This document shows positions 53,561 through 64,000 of a stretch of 64,000 nt of DNA, in pieces; the stretch's first letter is position 1; the number at the start of each line of letters is the position of its first letter. The translations under genes and the position numbers were made by a program. Location of the stretch: positions 40,778,485 through 40,842,484 of the forward strand of contig CM034237.1 in assembly GCA_019916065.1 (NCBI GenBank). Direction: 5' to 3'. This DNA comes from Vitellaria paradoxa (taxonomy: Eukaryota; Streptophyta; Magnoliopsida; Ericales; Sapotaceae). Under the pieces are notes generated by a model, which saw only the letters and a list, made by a program, of their open reading frames with translations, was not told the origin of the DNA and ran no database searches.

Positions 53561-54950
53561 AAAGAGGGTGAACAGTTCAAGGCACAGTTGGTGGCAAAAG
53601 GATACTCACAAAGGAAGGGAATTGACTATGATGAGATTTTTTTCTCGGTTATCAGACATATCTCCATTAGGACAGTTTTGACTCTTGTAGCACGTCATGA
53701 CTTGGTGTTGGAGCAACTTGACGTGAAGATAGCTTTCCTTTATGGTGATTTAGAAAATGACATTTACATGAATCAACCCAAAGGATTTGAGTAAGTTGGC
53801 ATAGAACATCTAGACTGTAGGTTGAAGAAATCCTGGTGTGGGTTGAAGCAGTCTCAACGGCAATGGTATAAGAGGCTTGATATTTATATGCTTCAGATTG
53901 GTTATATGTGAGTATGATTAATATGCTTATTTAAGATGTCTAAAGGATAGTTAATAAATTTTTCTACTGCTTTATTGGATGATATGTTAATTGCTACAAG
54001 AAGTATAGTGGAGGTCCACAGGTTAAGTCCTTGTTGAGTAAGAAGTTTGACATAAAAGATTTAGGTGCTATGAAGAAGATATCTATAGAGACAGGCAAGC
54101 TGGTAAGCTTTGGATGTCTCAGAAGAATTATATTAGGAAAGTACTAGAAAACTTTAGCATGAATGATGCAAAACCAATAAACATATCACTCGCGGGTCAT
54201 TTTAAGTTATTAACCAGACAGTGTCTAGAGACACAAGAAGAAATTACTGATATGTTAAAGGTACCTTAAGCCAATGCAGTGGGTTGCTTGATGTATGCCA
54301 TGGTATGTACTAGACTAGACTTAGCTCATGCACTGAGCATAGTTAGCAAATACATGGAAAAACCAGGTAGAGAGCATTAGAAAGTAGTGAAGTGAATTTT
54401 CAGATATTTGGAGGGTAAAATAAATTATGGGATTCTTTTAGCTAGGTAGAAAAAGGAGGCTTCAATTGTAGGGTATGTTGATTTAGACTATGTAGAGAGT
54501 GTGGATGACTGAAGGTCTATGACAAGATATGTGTTTACACTTGCGATAGGACCAGTCCGTTAGAGATCTACATTGCAGTCTCTTGTTGTATTGTCTACCA
54601 CTGAAGCGGAGTACATGGCAATGAGTGTGGCTGCTAAGGAGGCACTTTGGTTAAGAGGATTAGTCAAGAAGTTGTGTATACAACAAGATAGCACTTGGTC
54701 AAAATTATGACAGTCAGAGTGCTATTTATTTGGCAAAGCACCAAGTTTATCACGCAAAGACCAAACACATTAATGTGAAGTTTCACAAGACCAGGGAGTT
54801 GACTGGTTTGGGTGAAGTCAGTATGGATAAGGTTCACACATCAGAGAATGCTGCAGATATGTTGATGAAGTCTCTTACCACAGATAAGTTCAAGCATTGT
54901 TTAGACTTGATTTATGTCTCTAGTTTCTAGATGGGAGATGACCCCAACCT
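53561..54950 (+). pseudogene. Copia-3 reverse transcriptase and RNase H
   Basis: FKAQLVAKGYSQRKGIDYDE, EQLDVKIAFLYGDLENDIYM, then decayed RT with LLDDMLIAT where YVDDM is expected, SLKLGCLMYAMVCTR-type text near 54280-54315, and RNase H STTEAEYMAMSVAAKEALW near 54600. The tail HYAKTKHINVKFHKTRE and ENAADMLMKSLTTDKFKHCL ends at a TAG at 54928-54930. At least ten stops or indels. Confidence 0.8.
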
Positions 54951-55018
54951 ATGTGTGTTTAAGGTGGAGTTTACGATGTATAGTTTCCTAAGGGGTGAGT
55001 CTTTACCAAGGTAAAGAT

Positions 55019-55611
55019 TGTTGGAGTGTAGCTCATTACTCACAAGGAACACATAGGAGGTTGGTGGATTACAAGATTTGACCCATAGTGTAGAAGTGTA
55101 CAGTTCAGGAGTATCTCACTAACAAATTCACTGGGTTCACAAGTAGTGTCGCTAGCAAAAAGTAGTGCAGCTAGAACAACTAGCTTGCTAGATGATTGCT
55201 AGGAAAAACAGTGGTTACGTATTTATAGTAAAGGACACTCCTTAGGAGCTCGCTAGGAGTCTAGCCCTAACGAGCAGTTTCAACCAGTTTTAAATTAGGG
55301 CTTTACGGAAACTCGTTTTGGTAAGTAATATTGTACCTATATATATTGGTTTCATTATGCACCAGAGCATGAGTTGAACTAGGGTTTTCAAAGGGCTATG
55401 GTTTTACGGATTCTTTTTGTAACTTCTTATATTTCTCCAACTCTGTTTGTGGATTTCTTGATAATTGAAAACCAAATCCTCTACTCGTGGACATAGGCAA
55501 ATTACCAAACCACATAAACATCTATACTTTTTGTTGTGCATTTCTTGTTTTGACTCATTGCATTAGATCGCAAAAGTAATCTAGGGTTTTTGCGATTGAA
55601 ATTTTCCAATA
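55019..55611 (+). repeat. Copia-3 3' LTR
   Basis: Starts TGTTGGAGTGTAGC about 90 bases after the polyprotein end and ends TTTTCCAATA, one C-to-T change from the expected CCAACA. Length about 593. No partner LTR in the window. Confidence 0.65.
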
Positions 55612-56681
55612 AAAAATACATGAGTTGCTTTTTGAATTTTTAAATGATTTGATATGCGAATTTTTGTAGTTGACTATGTATTATAGAATTGTTGTTTCTT
55701 GGAAAATTGGTTATATTACAAAATTTTATTTCTAAATTTTTTGTCTGTGTACTAGTGAGAGTTAACCATTTTTGAACCTATTGTTTTAGAATATTTTATC
55801 GCTTGGACATGAAGCATTGAAGAATAGTGATGGATAATGAATAAGCTATTATTGACAATGAATAAGCTAGTGACTATCAAAGCCACGTCTTGGCTATTTT
55901 AAAGCTATGCTTAGTATGTGGGAATAAAATGGAATCTATTCCCACTTTAATCTATTCTTACATTTGTTATAAAAAAAATTAAGTTGAAATGATATTTTAC
56001 GGAAAATTGGGAATAGTCATTCCCACATTAAGTGGAGAAAGGCATTTCACGATTTAAGTAATAAAGTAGTCATTCCATTACAATCAAAATTTGATCTAAA
56101 AAGGAAAAGAATAAAATAAAATAAAAATATAAAACATGCAACTACTTTGTAATTTCTTAATTTTTCTCCTAGGTCGTAAAATAACCATTTTATCTCTTAA
56201 CTTTATTTTTAAACTAGATCCGAACCCAGGTTGTATGATGACTGTTTTACCTCTGAGCCCTTTTTTGACTCAAATTCGTGTTTTGAAAATAAATGTTTTT
56301 ATAATTTTTAAAAATTAATTTTAGTAATTTTTATTATATTTTATTTTGTTTCATTATATTTAAAATATATAATCAAATTATGAAATTTTGAATATCTATT
56401 CTGTTCCCAATATTTTTATGTTAACAACTAAACAACGGAATAGAATGACCATTTTATTCTATTCTAACCTCTTATTCCATTTCATTCTATTCTATTATTA
56501 CGTACCAAAAGTAACCTTAAAAATATTAAAAAATATTTAAACTATTCCATTATGGATTGTTTAGACGGTCACTGAACTCATCGTAAATATTTTGCGGCCA
56601 TCACGTGGCTAATAGATTATTAAAAAAAAAAAGAAATTAAATGATAATTGGATTTTAAACTTGTATGAATGGTAAGTTTGA

Positions 56682-56719
<38 letters not shown>

Positions 56720-57599
56720 CTGGTAAGTTAAGTTTAAAGTTGGGGCTTGATTTTTCTTTAATAAAGTCAGTATGTTATCAACTTCTAATTAATTACATGG
56801 CTCTTATAATTTGGGCTATTTATTTATGATAGTATTATGCATGAATTAGTTTTGATCTTGAGCTGTATTAAGTGGTTCACAAAATTGTGATGGTTTTTCT
56901 TTTTAACTTTCAATTAGTCAATTTAGTCATAATATTTAAACCAAATTAAGTATAATTTGTATTTGACATTTAAATCAATAAGTATATAATCGAAAGAAAT
57001 CATTAGACTAAATTGTAAATTTTAAACTTTTTACGTGGCTTCATGAATTTACATCAAATATTTTTGAAAAAAAAAACTATAAATATAATAAAATGGTTAT
57101 CATTGTAAACTTATATAAATAGTAAACATTTTAATTATTTAAGTTTAAAAATCTAATGCGATTTTCTTAAAATTTTTAATTTATAAAATATAAAAATGTA
57201 TATATAACAAAACTGTGTCCTTTAATACATTTAAACTAAGTCTTTCATTATATTCTTTATAATATTAACTAAAATTACTTTAAATAATTATAAATAAAAT
57301 AACATTAATTAACTTCTTTTTAAGTGTATGGTTATTAGTAACTGATTCCACAGGTGAGAGTGGAATCAAGGGGCCTCAAGTGCAAAATGTAAACGAGGGT
57401 TGTTCGTACGACGGAGAGGCATTAATATAGAAATGAACATTTGTCACCAAGGACTATAATTAGATAGAATCTGAACATTTATCAGTAAGGACTACAATTA
57501 GCCGACTCTCAATTAGTTATGCTACAAAAAGAAAAATTAATTTTTTAAGGAGAATTAAAAAATAAAGATTTCTCCTCTTAGGAAACAATATGATGTGTT
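55612..57599. other. AT-rich intergenic DNA
   Basis: No gene supported. Contains a run of about 36 T at 56684-56719 and short unconvincing open frames. A region around 55900-56520 is rich in GGAATAG/CTATTCC words. Confidence 0.55.
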
Positions 57600-58400
57600 T
57601 TAGTAAAACTAAAAATAATTGCTTTTAAAATAACATTTATCAATTAAAATTATGATTTATAATTAAAAAAGCAATTTAATTACATTATTAAATAACTAAC
57701 TATATTTAATAAAATATGTGATTTTAATCATAAATTATTGTTTTACAATCAATGAATTTTTTTTTTTTTGTAAAATACATCATCTAATATGTAATTATAT
57801 TTATTAAAAAGTTAGTTAAAAAAGAAATGATTTTATTATGTAATTATTATTTATTAAATAATATTTTAAATAGAAAATTAAAATAAAATTTTAATCATAA
57901 GTTGTTATTTTAAAATTAATTAATTTTAGTTTTAGATTCATCATTTTAATATGTAATTACATTTATTAAAAAAATTAATTCAATAAAATAAATAATTTAA
58001 CCACTGAATAAATAATTTATGTACACAATTTCAACAAAACAAATCATTTTAATATGTAGTTATTATTAATTATATAATATTTTTAATTTAATAAATAGAT
58101 CATTTTAATCATAAGTTATTATTTGAATAGTAATTAATTTTAGTTTTAAGAAAATAAATCATTTTAATTTTAATTATTGCTTATTAAATAATATTTTTAG
58201 TTTAGGAAAATAGAACATTTTAATAGTAAATTATTATTTTATTATTAATTAATTTTAGTTTTAAAATAATCACTTTAACTGATAATTTTAGTTCAAATCA
58301 GTAGTTATTTTTAATGGATTTAGAAATTAATAATAACTAATTTTGGTTTTAAAAAATAAATAGTTTTAACAGATTTACTGTAATTGTAGACAATATTTGT
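57600..58400. repeat. AT-rich array of diverged units
   Basis: The words TTTTAGTTTTA, AATCATTTTAAT, AxTTATTATTT and ATTAATTTTAG recur about every 100-130 bases in the same orientation, suggesting an old degenerate tandem array. No coding. Confidence 0.45.
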
Positions 58401-58559
58401 TTTAGATTGCAAATCCATTTTCTTTGCTTCACATTTTACATTAGATTGTGCAACTTTTATTTAAGATTGTGCGTATTATGGTTAAGATTGTGGAGATTTC
58501 ATTTATTTTGCTTTAAATTTTACATTAAGTTGTGCAAATTTTAATTAAAATTGTGTAAT

Positions 58560-59230
58560 TTAACTTAGGATGCATTTGGAGTGGTAAAAAATAAGAAAAA
58601 ATATGGATTGAGGTAACTTTTGACGTTTGACATTTCTAACCCAAATCATATTTTTTAGAGATGAATAGTGTAATTTTTGAACTTTTGTAATAAAAAAGTT
58701 GGAGAGAGAAACCGTAAGACAGTTTTTTTGATCTGTTCCCATGGATTTATGTCAGATTCTTTTTGAAAGTTGTGTAACTATTGGATTTTGTAGTAAAAAC
58801 TTAGAGAGAAAAACCGTTAGATCTGTTCTAATGGATTTGTGTCAGAATTTTTTGAAAAATTTTTGAACTTTTGACTTTTACATAAAAAAATTAGAGAGAG
58901 AAACCGTTAGAACGGATTTTATAGTCTGCTCAGAACGGATTTTATAGTCTGCTCCCACAGATTTATGTCAGATTTATTGAAATTTAGTGAAAAGTTATTG
59001 GGGTCTGTAAAAAAAATATTGAAGTTTGTAAAAATTTATTGAAATATATAAATATATATAATAATTTATAAAAATTTCACGAAGTACAAGATAGTCAAAA
59101 AGTGTTAGAGAGTTTTAGATATTTTCAGTCAAAAAGTGTTGGAGAGTTTTAAATATTTTCAGACGTTGTCAAAAGCATTTGGAAATTTTTAGAAAATTTT
59201 AGCACGCCAAACAGTGACTTAAGAATGTAC
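58560..59230. repeat. Short tandem repeats around GAGAGAAACCGT
   Basis: Three units of about 100 bases have TTxGAGAGAxAAACCGTxAG (58695, 58800, 58890) and GATTTxTGTCAGA. A 23-base unit starting AGAACGGATTTTATAG is repeated exactly (58909-58931, 58932-58954). A 34-base unit starting GTCAAAAAGTGTT occurs twice (59094, 59128). No gene. Confidence 0.8.
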
Positions 59231-60995
59231 AGATTTTATTTCATTTCCCCCAAGTTTTACATTTGGTTGTGTAATTTTTAATTAAAAATTATGCATATTT
59301 CATTTCCTTGGCTTTAAGTTTAAATTGGTCTGAGAAACTTTTACTGAAGATTGGGCACATATAATTTATTTTTCTCCCATCTTTTATTGTAAACATATTT
59401 GTTTAAATTGTGCAATAATAAAGTCAAGATCGTGTAATTTTTTATTTTTCTGTTTGCATCTACGTAGGGAATAATCTCTACTGTAGTCGAGTCCAATGAC
59501 TTTATTTTTCCCTATTTCAAATAAAAAATTAAAATAATTTTAACGATGAATATTTCGCAAATTTAAAATTTAATAACCAAACATTTTTTTGACACATACC
59601 CTAAAACTCCATTGCTGTGCATTAGCAAAATTCCATGGAATAGGATGCTTACTCTTTTATTTTTTTTTTTTTAAGCCATCAAATATATTAAAGAAGATTA
59701 AGAGTTACAACTGTCCAGGTAAGCACTAGTGGAAAGTTCATAAGGGAAGAAGGATGCTTACTTATACCGGGAACAATTTCAGCAGAGGCATAATTGGGAC
59801 CACAACAAAATTTATTAGTAAGTTGAATTCAAATTATTCATAGACGACAACATTTATTAGTTAATTGCTCTATTTGGAAGATAATCTTCCTATTTCAAAT
59901 TCAACATGGAATAAATAGATGTAATTTATTAGTGAATTATTGGTTCAAGTTACAATTATAAATTAACGCGATGTTTTCAATAAATTTTAAATATATTAAA
60001 TTAAGTAATGTGATAATTCAAACTTCAGATATCATTTTTTTTTTATCGTGAAACATGATAAAAAGTGTAATTACTGATGGAATATAATACAAATTTTAGA
60101 ACCAAAAATTCACTTTATTATTATATAAATACAAAATATTTGATTGATATATTTTAAACGTGTATATTTAATTGTCTATAAGTATTAAATAAGCATGAAC
60201 TCTTCACTTAGATGAGCAAAGCATAGTTCAAATTCGTCTATTTTTTAAATGAGATTTTTTTTTTCTTACTCAAGCTCAATTAATTTGTTAAATGAACGAA
60301 TCATTTATAGTTTATTATCTATTTTACGATTCTTTTACTATTTTAAGGTTGTGGATCCAAGTGAATTTCACACTGGTAAATAATAACAAATACATTTGTT
60401 AATATATTAGGCTAATCACAGTTTAACTCTTTAGGATGAGACTCAATTTCAATTTTGTTCATTCAGTTTCCAAATGTTATAATTTTCCACTCGGTAATTA
60501 TGGCTCGAACATAATTTTCAGATTTTTTTTATTTTAAAAGTAGCAATTAATACACAATTAATTTTATGTTGAAGGAATGAAGAAAATAAGAAAGAGATAA
60601 AAACAACTTTGAGGTATCAATATTAGTTTAATTAATTCTAAAATAAACTCATAATAAGAGCGCCATAAGCGAAGTAAAAAGTTATTCCATGCTTAATCTT
60701 TATATATATAAAATCAAAATTGAAGACACGATTTTTTTTTCTTCCATTATCTTTTCCAATATATAACGTTATCTAATTAGAAGATTTTCGTACAAAAGCA
60801 TAATCAAAGTAGCTTGACATAAGATTCTCTAATTAATTTAAAGTAGAATACTAGCTATTTAAACATACATTCATTATCAAACTACTATAATTAAATTATT
60901 TAAAGAAAAAACCTCAGTGTGAATAATTATTTCTTAATCTCTTTGTTAAATTAATGCCAAATTCTGCATTGAATGAGGGTGTGTGAAGTTGGCCC
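59231..60995. other. AT-rich intergenic DNA, nothing recognised
   Basis: Low-complexity AT-rich sequence with poly-T and poly-A stretches. No open frame or repeat family I could identify. Confidence 0.5.
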
Positions 60996-61818
60996 TGTTG
61001 GGGCAAGATAAAATTGGGACATGTGGCGAGTTGCCGAACACTCTCAACTATGACACGTGGTGTACAGTCGAGCACACTAGTTGTCAACATGTCACTTGAC
61101 GCTAAACACTGTACTCCGAACATTCTGATTGGTGACAGGTGGCTTACGTCGAGCACGATAGGCATTTCGAGACGTCATAATTGCAAGTACCATGCACTGC
61201 CACGTGGCGAACGCCGAACACATCTATAATCTATTTGTTCGGTGTTCAGCATAGACGATTGAGAAACATTAGGGCTAGGCCCCACTACATTAAAATAAGC
61301 TCCTAACCATAATTGCTTCATAGTAATAAATATAGTTAATTTATTACCATTGAGAAAACTAAGTTAGTTTATCTCATTACGAGTGGCAGATAGATGTGAC
61401 AAATAGATAGTTTTAGAATTGAATTCCAGTTATACGGCCACATTTAATCATCCACACGCATTTAATAAGAAGTAAGGGTATTAAATGAGAAGTGAAAGGC
61501 ATTTAAAAGAGACAAAGGAAAAAATGTCAAGAGATATCATTACAACTTTTCAGGTATTATTTTGTTTGTTTTCATCAAACTATAAATACAACACTTGACT
61601 CAATAACTCAGGTACGCTCACTATTACCAACTGAATACTCATTGTATTTCTTCCTTAAGCTCACAAAAGGCATCTGCTAACTTAAATATCGGAGGGTTTT
61701 CTGGTCGAAGACCCCTACTCTGCTCATAACCTTTTTTTTCCTTGTGTTCGGTAGGTCGACAGGCGAATTTTCGGTTGACATGGTGAGCAGTTCTAGTGGT
61801 AACTTTTTCTGCTGAACA
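60996..61818 (+). repeat. Gypsy 5' LTR
   Basis: Starts TGTTGGGGCAAG and ends TGCTGAACA, 823 bases, followed by the primer site. Its first 250 bases carry several ACACGTGG/CACGTGGC-type words, including the perfect palindrome GCCACGTGGC at 61199-61208. Confidence 0.7.
61199..61208. promoter_or_regulatory. G-box palindrome in the gypsy LTR
   Basis: GCCACGTGGC is a full plant G-box/ABRE-type core, the target of bZIP and bHLH factors. A second GACACGTGGT is at about 61051-61060. Such motifs in the U3 part of an LTR could make it responsive to stress or abscisic acid; that is inference. Confidence 0.45.
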
Positions 61819-61821
61819 TTT

Positions 61822-61838
61822 TGGCACCCACCGTGGGG
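61822..61838 (+). other. Candidate gypsy primer-binding site
   Basis: TGGCACCCACCGTGGGG lies three bases after the LTR end. The position and TGG start suit a primer site. I cannot say which tRNA it pairs with. Confidence 0.5.
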
Positions 61839-61905
61839 CTATTCTTCATAGCCCACTTGTTTTGATCCTGATAATTTTTTTCGCTCTCCTCAACATTATT
61901 GATTG

Positions 61906-63440
61906 ATGATGACTTCAGGCGGGAAATTAACTCCTCCACCTTCTCCACGCTGGGGGGATGATACCACCGCAGCAAAAACTGGAGGAAGTGCATTAGTAAT
62001 TCAGAATACAGGATTGGAGCCTGCCAAAAGAAAGAGGACAGAAGATCCGGAGGTCGCAAAACAGAGGGAGGAATTACTGGCTAAAGCCAACGAAAAATAA
62101 GCTAAACTCGAAGAGATTCTTCTAGAGCTGAGCAAAGTGAAAGAAAAACCAGTCGCACTTGATCAGGCTAATCCCAACGATCGTGGGCTAGAATCAGATG
62201 GGAGTTATGACACCATCTATGGAGATTCGGACGATTTAAATGGAAAAGACATGGGAGAACCCAATGAAGTGAGTGCAATCTCATTCCAAGCGCGGAGCTG
62301 CCCTTGTAAGGAAGGATGTTCATGTTCCTAAATCTTTTGAAGAACGCGGTGTGCAGACTCAACAGTTCGATGTCAAGTAATTTCAAGGTGATGCACTTTT
62401 TAAACCTCACCGCAAAAGAGATTCACATAAGAAGAAACAGTTGGGTCACAAGAAACACCATGATATGGCCGAAGGCTCCTCTAGTGGGGAAGAAGTTCCC
62501 ATAAAGTCCAAGAAGGCAGGAAAGGCGAAAGTGGAGGAAAATGGGCAATATGCTAAATGGAATGCTCTTGATCAAAGTACCCATATGCTAGAAAATAGAG
62601 CCCTTGGTCGAATTTCAGCTTCCCCGTTCAATAAAGAAATCTGCGAGGCGAAAACCCCAGAAAAATTCTAGGCACCGAGGTTGAATTTATATGATGGAAA
62701 GTCAAACCCTTTGGCACATTATAGTCACTACATGCAAGTGATAACACTTTGGAGTTGGAACAACAATCTGATGTGCAGGGTATTTCCTTCGAGCTTAGGG
62801 GACATAGCCCTTCAGTGGTTTCATAAACTGCCCCCCGGGAGCATTAGAAGCTGGCAACAACTTGCTGAGTAATTCATCGTGTAGTTCTTGGCTAATGCTA
62901 AACAACCAAAACCGCTAACGTATTTCTCACCATGAAATAGAAGACTGGCGAAAGTTTAAGGGATTATTCCCGTAGATATATGGAGCTTTACAATGACATT
63001 GAAGGATGCTCTGAGCAGCTGGCGGTAACTTCATTTAAACCGAGTTTGCAAAAAGATGACAAGATTTGGCTGTCCTTGACAAAGAAGCCTACCATCAACA
63101 TGTTAGATCTTATGTGCTGAATTGAAAAGTATGCCAAGATAGAAGATAAAACAAAGCCAACCGAGTAGAAGGAGGGAAGGTCTCAAGTGCCAAAGAGGGA
63201 TAAGAGTAATGGGAAGAAACCTAAGTATTCTGGAGAGGAAAAATCTATTTTTGAAGCTATCAACACGGTTTTAAAGGAGCCCATATTCAGAATTCTTCCC
63301 CAGATCCGGGATAAGCCTTATTTCAGGTGGCCAAAGAAATTACCTAACTTTCCGGGTAAGGAACAACATAAGGATTATTGTGCTTATCACTAGGATAAGG
63401 GGCACCGTACTGGGTTTTACCGCTCTTTACGATAGCACTT
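61906..63440 (+). pseudogene. Gypsy gag
   Basis: The start may be the ATG at 61903 or 61906 (MTSGGKLTPPPSPRW). After a coiled, charged N-terminal part come NLYDGKSNPLAHYSHYMQVI, LWSWNNNLMCRVFPSSLGDI and ALQWFHKLPPGSIRSWQQLA, the classic plant gypsy gag (Retrotrans_gag) core. Downstream text SLRDYSRRYMELYNDIEGCS and PYFRWPKKLPNFPGK, then CAYH and KGHRT, is the usual continuation. Stops at 62098, 62329, 62669, 62870 and others, with some frame changes. Confidence 0.82.
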
Positions 63441-63524
63441 GGAGGACCTTGTGAGACAAGGGCACTTAAGGGAATAAATAGACGAGACCAGGAGCAAGGG
63501 CATTAGGGTATCTCCTCGGGTTCA

Positions 63525-63999
63525 ATGAGAAGATCACAGAAGAAGGAGAGAGGACGCTTTCAGCAAGAACATATTGAGGATACCGAACTCCCACCAAGAG
63601 TGAGGGCACGAAGAGAGGTAAGCAGGCCCGCTGTTATCCATGTAATTCATATGGAGCAGCGCCCCCAGAGCGTCACTACTCATCCGCGGGTGTTCCGGAT
63701 GAAAGAAGTTCTTGGAGTTGCTAGCCAATCAAGCAAACGCCCAAGGAAAGAAAGTGCTCGGGAAATAACATTTCACGAGGATGAGCATTCTGGGGTGTGG
63801 ATGCCGCACAATGATACCCTCTTGATCACTTTAAAGATGTTTGAATAAGAGGTGAGAAGGGTATTGGTGGATGCTAGGAGCTCGATAGAAGTTATGTTCC
63901 TTAGCCTCTTTAAGAAGTTTGGCCTAATCGAGGAAGATTTGGAACCAGTAGAGTGCCCACTTATAGGATTCAATTCTACACTGGTCTGGCCTTTGGGAA
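63525..63999 (+). pseudogene. Gypsy protease start
   Basis: After an arginine-rich linker the text EITFHEDEHSGVWMPHNDTL, then TLKMFE and a stop at 63846-63848, continues with RRVLVDARSSIEVMFLSLFK. In plant gypsy proteases the last block reads VLVDGGSS; here one Gly is changed to Ala and the next to Arg, next to the catalytic Asp. The window ends within the domain. Confidence 0.75.
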
Positions 64000-64000
64000 G

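Larger units (their letters stand above)
52062..55611 (+). mobile_element. Copia-3: heavily decayed Copia with 3' LTR
   Basis: Plus-strand Copia text runs from the protease/pre-integrase boundary (LSDVKHIPDLRKNLI) through integrase, RT and RNase H to a 3' LTR. The 5' LTR, gag and protease motif are missing; the left edge abuts the LTR-like repeat. It is broken by many stops. Wording is Tork/Tnt1-like, as in Copia-1 and Copia-2. Confidence 0.82.
60996..64000 (+). mobile_element. 5' part of a Ty3/gypsy retrotransposon, running off the window
   Basis: LTR (60996-61818), candidate primer site, gag and the start of protease are present; RT and integrase would lie beyond 64000. The gag and protease wording is that of plant gypsy elements of the Tat/Athila group (inference). 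Many stops, so not autonomous. Confidence 0.82.

Noticed and set aside
60914..61229. Open frames on both strands at the gypsy LTR start
   Set aside because: They cross the LTR border and are not conserved gene text; the LTR ends and primer site explain the sequence better.
1..64000. tRNA, rRNA or conserved small RNA genes
   Set aside because: I looked for cloverleaf boxes and rRNA words by eye and found only retrotransposon primer sites complementary to tRNA-Met. A tRNAscan or Rfam run would be decisive.

Overview
The window is nuclear DNA of a flowering plant. It is very AT-rich and carries plant Ty1/copia and Ty3/gypsy retrotransposons, short non-autonomous DNA elements, and an intronless family of plant cytosolic sulfotransferases (SOT). 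I cannot name the species. I see no rRNA, tRNA, CRISPR or bacterial-type operon, and no gene that is clearly intact.

The backbone is a tandem SOT cluster, every member on the minus strand: scraps at 108-272 (SOT0), a decayed copy at 1432-2350 (SOT1), a nearly intact copy at 11464-12497 (SOT2), a copy split by a Copia element (SOT3, 20288-20375 plus 27503-28422), a 3'-truncated copy at 38420-39182 (SOT4), and a copy in three pieces (SOT5, 42421-42989, 46154-46292, 48855-49018). SOT2-spacer-SOT3 and SOT4-spacer-SOT5 are two copies of one two-gene block. The 14.3-15.7 kb and 19.1-20.3 kb spacer parts reappear at 39.3-41.0 and 41.25-42.4 kb. Block A carries a Helitron-like insertion whose empty site is seen in block B.

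Mobile DNA accounts for most of the breaks. A Copia LTR plus partial gag (2351-3520) sits in SOT1. A complete but decayed Tnt1/Tork-like Copia (20376-27502, 5-bp target duplication GTTTC) sits in SOT3 and itself contains a 1.75-kb solo LTR (23954-25703, target duplication ATGGG). A 5' Copia portion (32431-38419) with a Mutator-like insertion in its LTR is fused to SOT4. SOT5 holds a minus-strand Copia (42990-46153) and a 2.56-kb LTR-like insertion (46293-48854, target duplication AAGTG). Further right lie a GTCGCTAAAA-rich repeat, an LTR-like repeat with a hAT-type MITE inside (50575-51153, 8-bp duplication), a decayed Copia with a 3' LTR (52062-55611), AT-rich repeats, and the 5' part of a gypsy element (60996 to the window end).

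If any SOT were active it would transfer sulfate from PAPS to a small hydroxylated acceptor in the cytosol. SOT2 has one single-base frameshift and SOT4 lacks its last quarter, so the cluster looks like a dying gene family. The least expected signal is in the 32.4-38.4 kb Copia: a TATA box, an ATG and a strong splice donor lie inside the LTR, and a downstream acceptor would join that ATG in frame to gag while removing the primer-binding site.
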